From Planctomycetota bacterium (GTDB lineage: Bacteria; Planctomycetota; Phycisphaerae; Phycisphaerales; SM1A02): DNA of 18,968 nt. The position numbers and the translations under genes are program-made. Each line of letters starts with the position of its first letter. The stretch's first letter is position 1. The notes under the pieces are model-generated. The model did no database searches. It was not told the DNA's origin and worked only from the letters and a program-made list of their open reading frames with translations. The stretch spans positions 1 through 18,968 of the forward strand of contig JAPULD010000072.1 in NCBI GenBank assembly GCA_027295365.1. Reading direction: 5' to 3'. Of this stretch, positions 15,335 through 18,968 are shown one piece after another.

Positions 15335-16795
15335 ATGAACAATAAATCACTTGCCAGGGGTATGATGCGCGTGTCCATGCTCGTGAGTCTTCTGCTGTCG
15401 AGCCTCGGCGTCATTGGCTGTTCCGAATCCGAAGGGACGCCGGCAAATCCACCCGAACCGAACACACAGATCGAATCGGTGGATACAAGCATTTCCAATC
15501 CGCTTCAGCAAGAAGATCCCCTCTCGACCAAGGCTGGTTCCACGCCTTCCAATTCATACTGGCCACAATGGCGAGGCCCGCGCGGCACGGGGGTCGCTCC
15601 GAACGCCGATCCTCCCGTCGAATGGAGCGAAACGAAGAACATCCGCTGGAAGATCGGCCTGCCCGGGCATGGGCATTCGACCCCCATCGTCTGGGGTGAT
15701 CATGTCTTCGTGACCGCCGCCATCTCGGTCGGCGATGCCGTGACACCTGCCCCCGACACCGCACCCGGAGCCCATGACAATTCACCCGTGACGCACCGTC
15801 GGCAATTCGTCGCCCTGGCCATCCGACGCTCCGATGGCGAGATTGTCTGGCAACGGACGCTTCACGAGGAGTTGCCTCATGAACGGACCCACAACACGGG
15901 CAGTCTGGCCTCGGCCTCGCCAGTCACCGATGGCGAACACCTGTTCGCGTTCTTCGGCTCTCGTGGGCTCTTCTGTCTCGACCTGGATGGCTCCCTTATA
16001 TGGCAAGCCGACCTCGGCAAGATGCAAAGCAAGCACGCCCATGGCGAGGGAGCTTCGCCCGCCTTGTATGGCGACATGTTGATCGTCAACTGGGATCACG
16101 AAGGAGCCTCGTTTGTCGTCGCGTTCGACAAAAGCACTGGTGAAAGGCGTTGGACCGTCGATCGTGATGAGGTCACATCATGGGCGACGCCCATCATCGT
16201 GGTGCATGATGGATCGCCCCAGGTCATCGTCAGTGGCTCCAAACGCCTCCGCGCGTACGATCTCGCCACCGGCGCAATCATCTGGGAATGCGGCGGACTC
16301 TCCAACAACGTCGTTGCGTCACCTGTTTCATCAGATGGCATGGTGTATGCAGGCAGCAGCTATGAAAAGCAGACCATGCTGGCGATCAGGCTCGAAGGAG
16401 CCCAAGGCGATCTGGGCATGACCGAAAATCTCGTCTGGATGCGAAGGCGAGGCACGCCCTACGTGCCGTCCCCCCTGCTCTATGACGAAGCCCTGTATTT
16501 TCTTCACCATTACCAGGGCCAGTTGTCCCGCGTGATCGCCAAGACGGGCGAGGAACCCCTCCGCCCCCAGAGGCTCAGCGGCATTCGCAACGTCTACGCC
16601 TCCCCCGTGGGCGCGGCGGGTCGAATCTACATCACCGACCTCGACGGCGCGACGCTGGTGCTGCGCCACGACGCCCGGCCCGAAGTCCTTGCCCTGAATC
16701 AACTCGACGACAGTTTTAGCGCTTCAGCCGCTCTCGTGGATGGGGAGCTGTACCTGCGCGGGGAGAGTTTTCTCTACTGTGTCGTGGAGGAGTAG
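15335..16795 (+). CDS. PQQ-repeat beta-propeller lipoprotein
   Basis: A 486-residue protein with GAAGG (15326-15330) 4 bases before ATG 15335. A signal peptide (MLVSLLLSSLGVIG) ends in lipobox VIGC (Cys29). A disordered Pro/Ser/Glu linker (30-72) leads to WPQWRGPRGTG (76-86), the hallmark opening of planctomycete PQQ-like/BamB-like propellers. Blades with D-x-x-T-G-x-x-x-W patterns follow, such as SDGEIVWQRTL, LDGSLIWQADLG, KSTGERRWTVD and LATGAIIWECGG. PQQ binding itself is not implied; these domains usually serve in protein interaction or envelope assembly. The likely location is the periplasm or outer membrane. The 3' end may overlap a small frame starting at 16740. Confidence 0.9.
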   Translation: MNNKSLARGMMRVSMLVSLLLSSLGVIGCSESEGTPANPPEPNTQIESVDTSISNPLQQEDPLSTKAGSTPSNSYWPQWRGPRGTGVAPNADPPVEWSETKNIRWKIGLPGHGHSTPIVWGDHVFVTAAISVGDAVTPAPDTAPGAHDNSPVTHRRQFVALAIRRSDGEIVWQRTLHEELPHERTHNTGSLASASPVTDGEHLFAFFGSRGLFCLDLDGSLIWQADLGKMQSKHAHGEGASPALYGDMLIVNWDHEGASFVVAFDKSTGERRWTVDRDEVTSWATPIIVVHDGSPQVIVSGSKRLRAYDLATGAIIWECGGLSNNVVASPVSSDGMVYAGSSYEKQTMLAIRLEGAQGDLGMTENLVWMRRRGTPYVPSPLLYDEALYFLHHYQGQLSRVIAKTGEEPLRPQRLSGIRNVYASPVGAAGRIYITDLDGATLVLRHDARPEVLALNQLDDSFSASAALVDGELYLRGESFLYCVVEE

Positions 16796-16916
16796 GAACC
16801 TCGAAGCCGAACCCGGACCCGACCCCGAGCCGATCACACATCCCTATCTCGAATTCTACTTCAGCGACTTCCTCGGCGACCACTACGAACGCAACCACCG
16901 GCCGCGGCAGGGGTAA
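16740..16916 (+). CDS. Possible small coding region overlapping the PQQ gene end
   Basis: A 58-codon frame, offset +1 from the upstream gene, runs from ATG 16740 (or GTG 16779) to TAA 16914-16916. Past the upstream stop the codons are almost all C or G in the third position, as in real genes of this window. The peptide contains GPDPEPITHPYLEFYFSDF followed by LGDHYERNHRPRQG. The HPYLEFYFSDFLGD part recalls the start of DUF1376-type phage replication proteins, so it may be a remnant. No good ribosome-binding site is seen. Function unknown. Confidence 0.35.
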   Translation: MGSCTCAGRVFSTVSWRSRNLEAEPGPDPEPITHPYLEFYFSDFLGDHYERNHRPRQG

Positions 16917-17148
16917 TGACGCGCCACGTGCGATAACCAATTGACCCTAGGCACCCTTCAGGACTGGCAATGACCGTCAGAACAGATTCCCGCCCCCCCA
17001 TTGCTTCCTCCTGCATTTCCCTTTCCCATTAAACCCTAGTTACTATTCTTCTGCGTCTCTGCAGTCCCCCCAAACAACAGTTCGGGATATAATGTGGAGT
17101 GCATCGAACGTAGTATTTATCCACCTTGTGTCTATAGGACATTAGTTC
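16917..17148. other. Intergenic region, pyrimidine-rich, boundary to AT-richer DNA
   Basis: No gene is visible. The stretch around 16990-17035 is rich in C and T on the plus strand. Base composition becomes noticeably more AT-rich downstream from about 17040. Confidence 0.4.
17088..17093 (+). promoter_or_regulatory. Possible -10 box (TATAAT)
   Basis: A perfect TATAAT lies 55 bases before ATG 17149. No matching -35 box is evident about 17 bases upstream, so this is a -10 element candidate only. Confidence 0.35.
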
Positions 17149-18282
17149 ATGGTTAATGAGCAAGAGAACAACAATAATCGGGACGGGGCAGATTCGATGG
17201 TTGATCCAAATCTGAAAATAGCGTTGCATGAAAAAATAGCGGGGGATGCCGAGAATTTAAGCCGCAAGTATGGCGCCTTTGCGGGGATTTGCCTTTTCCT
17301 GATCACAAGCACGTGGATCGCAAGAGGCTATTACGATTCGAACGACAGGAAGATACTTGAATTAGAGAAGAAGAAGTTTGAGCAATCGAAGACAGACATT
17401 GAAGAGCGTATGCAGACCATTGATCTTTTGCAGTGGGCAGAGCTGTCGGGGCCACCACGCGTAAACATAGTCTTGAGCAGTCTTATCTTGGGCTACCGCT
17501 GGCGCTGGGAGATTATCGAGCCTTATTCAAAAGGATGGACCACACTGAATTCTGCGGACCGAATTAAAGAGCTCAATGCGAACATTGAGGTCCTTATGAA
17601 AGAATCCCGTGAGCTAGGGGGGCTTGATCCAGAGTCTGGCAGATCCCCCTACACATCTCCCTACGACATAGAAATGAAAAGACGTCTTTGGGTGGACTGG
17701 GGGACAATTTATGCTTCATTGGAGGATGCGATTCGCGACCATAATGTGGAGGGCATACGCAACGCGTTGGACCGTTGGCGTGTAAACAATGATGAATTTT
17801 TCGTTCTAGCGTCGAGACGACTCAACGAAGTAGTTTTGTCTGACTTCTCCCTTCCACACGGCAATGAGAATTTATGGCCACAAGATCTGAGAATCGCGTT
17901 GGGAACCCTACGACTTGCCGTCGCGATCCAGTTTGAAGTGATCGAGCCCTACTACGATATTTCGGCCCTTGATTTCGAGCAACGCGCTGAACGATTGAAT
18001 AAAGAGCTTGCGCGCGTCTTGAATGAGACTGATCGCAGCGGCTATGTGAACAAGGCAAGTACAATCGGTGCGTTCGGGAAAGGCGAATTGAAGGATCGCA
18101 TTGTCAAGACTTTCGATGAATCTGAACAATTCATGCCGGCTCTTCGAGACGCGCTAGCAAGTAAGGATCAGAGTCTCGTTGAGGCTGCGCTCAATCAATG
18201 GCGTATCACGAACTACAATTATCTGAATGCAGCCGCCGAACGGTGCGCTGAATTGCTCCCGCGGGGCGCCGGGCCACAGTAG
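17149..18282 (+). CDS. Single-pass membrane protein with internal duplication, function unknown
   Basis: A 377-residue protein. An asparagine-rich N-terminus leads to one membrane helix (about 42-60, YGAFAGICLFLITSTWIA), then a charged coiled-coil segment (64-92) and a large helical soluble part. The soluble part looks like two copies: EIIEPY (121-126) with EVIEPY (263-268), and LEDAIRD...ALDRWRVNN...RRLNEVVL (191-230) with LRDALAS...ALNQWRITN...ERCAELL (332-370). I do not recognise a family. Codon use is AT-richer than in the genes before 16800, suggesting lateral acquisition. ATG 17149 has GGA 10-12 bases upstream; Met17 is an alternative start. It converges with the cytochrome P450 gene with 21 bases between them. 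Confidence 0.8.
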   Translation: MVNEQENNNNRDGADSMVDPNLKIALHEKIAGDAENLSRKYGAFAGICLFLITSTWIARGYYDSNDRKILELEKKKFEQSKTDIEERMQTIDLLQWAELSGPPRVNIVLSSLILGYRWRWEIIEPYSKGWTTLNSADRIKELNANIEVLMKESRELGGLDPESGRSPYTSPYDIEMKRRLWVDWGTIYASLEDAIRDHNVEGIRNALDRWRVNNDEFFVLASRRLNEVVLSDFSLPHGNENLWPQDLRIALGTLRLAVAIQFEVIEPYYDISALDFEQRAERLNKELARVLNETDRSGYVNKASTIGAFGKGELKDRIVKTFDESEQFMPALRDALASKDQSLVEAALNQWRITNYNYLNAAAERCAELLPRGAGPQ

Positions 18283-18303
18283 CAAGATGATACGTCTATA
18301 TCG

Positions 18304-18968
18304 CTACCAACTGACTGTTAAAGAGGAGAATCCTCGCACGAGTGGACCGTTGGTCTTCCGCTTAGGAGCTTCCTGTGCAAGTCGTAGAGTTGGCACCTTT
18401 TCCAATAATGACCAGATAGCGATTTGGGTTTCCAATTTAGCGAGCCAAAGTCCGATGCAAACGTGGATGCTGGTGCCGAAGGCAAGATGGTCATTCTTTT
18501 TCCGTTGAATGTCAAACGCATCGGGATCGTGAAAGTGTTCGGGGTCTCGGTTCGCCGCACCGAGTACGGCAAAGGCCATTTGCCCTTTTTTGATCACCTT
18601 TTCGTTGATTTCAATATCCTCGAGCGCGACACGGTGAGAAAGCTGGACGGGACTGTCGTACCGAAGCATTTCATCGATAGCGCCTTCAAGCAAGTCGGGT
18701 TTATCCATAAGCAATTTTCTCTGCTCGCCATTTGAAAGTATGGCGTGGCACCCATTTCCAATCAGGTCGACGGTTGTGACATTACCCGCAGTGATCAACA
18801 ATACACATTGGGCACATAGTTCCTCGTCCGATATGCTCTCTTCATCCTGACTTGCAAGGAACATGCTGAGAAGGTCGTCCCGTGGCTGACTACGGCGAGT
18901 CTTGATCACTTCTTGAAAATAAATTTGCATTTCCGTAACACTTTGGCTGGCAGTCTTGCAGATTGCAG
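18304..18968 (-). CDS. Cytochrome P450, C-terminal half (N-terminus beyond right edge)
   Basis: The minus-strand frame is open to the window edge: about 220 residues of a protein usually near 400. The stop is TAG 18304-18306. The coding continues upstream of the in-frame ATG at 18930 (ICKTASQSVTE precedes it), so that Met is internal. Landmarks of bacterial P450s are RDDLLSMFL, the I-helix CVLLITAGNVTTVDLIGNG, the K-helix ExxR (DEMLRYDSPV), NRDPEHFHDPDAFDI, and the heme loop FGTSIHVCIGLWLAKLE with the cysteine ligand. In the I-helix the usual acidic residue before Thr is Val (AGNVTT rather than AGHETT), a variant I recall in some bacterial families. It is a soluble monooxygenase needing a redox partner not seen here. 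The substrate is unknown. Composition is AT-richer than in most of the window. Confidence 0.9.
   Translation of the reverse strand, partial: AICKTASQSVTEMQIYFQEVIKTRRSQPRDDLLSMFLASQDEESISDEELCAQCVLLITAGNVTTVDLIGNGCHAILSNGEQRKLLMDKPDLLEGAIDEMLRYDSPVQLSHRVALEDIEINEKVIKKGQMAFAVLGAANRDPEHFHDPDAFDIQRKKNDHLAFGTSIHVCIGLWLAKLETQIAIWSLLEKVPTLRLAQEAPKRKTNGPLVRGFSSLTVSW

Noticed and set aside
1..18968. CRISPR arrays, insertion sequences or long direct repeats
   Set aside because: I saw no regularly spaced repeats, transposase genes or long terminal inverted repeats on either strand; the only recombinase is the XerC-type housekeeping enzyme.

Overview
The window looks like a chromosomal segment of a high-GC planctomycete-like bacterium, perhaps Phycisphaerae. 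That placement is inferred from gene style: a WPQWRGPRGTG-type PQQ-propeller lipoprotein, paired propeller and LpoB-like lipoproteins, and planctomycete-style hypothetical proteins. No taxonomic marker gene is present.

Layout. (a) 1-498, minus strand: the N-terminal part of a SNF2-type helicase running off the left edge, preceded by tRNA-Lys(TTT). (b) 880-4461, plus strand: a probable four-gene operon (TolB-like propeller lipoprotein, LpoB/TolB-N-like lipoprotein, small hypothetical protein, XerC-type recombinase), closed by a strong intrinsic terminator at 4511-4551. (c) 4575-9189: a membrane-bound Cache-HAMP-PP2C phosphatase (minus), divergent from a six-helix potassium channel (plus) that converges on a KefB/RosB-type antiporter (minus). 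(d) 9831-10815: a small hypothetical protein and a DinB-like gene interrupted by one in-frame TAG. (e) 11264-13246: an HDOD-GGDEF-degenerate REC signalling protein. (f) 13256-13486, minus strand: a 76-residue SelW/Rdx-family protein whose CxxU redox motif uses an in-frame TGA, followed by a hairpin placed and shaped like a bacterial SECIS element. (g) 13747-16795, plus strand: a PAC2-family protein, a SRPBCC protein and a PQQ-propeller lipoprotein, with a possible small coding region overlapping the end of the last. (h) 17149-18968: an AT-richer segment with an internally duplicated single-pass membrane protein and the C-terminal half of a cytochrome P450, probably laterally acquired.

Functional themes are envelope lipoproteins, potassium and proton homeostasis, stress or nucleotide signalling, and redox. 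The main discovery is the probable selenoprotein at 13256-13486, which ordinary gene calling would miss or truncate because its eleventh codon is TGA. Three other items would also escape routine calling: the non-ATG helicase start at the left edge, the DinB gene split by TAG, and the small overlapping frame at 16740-16916.
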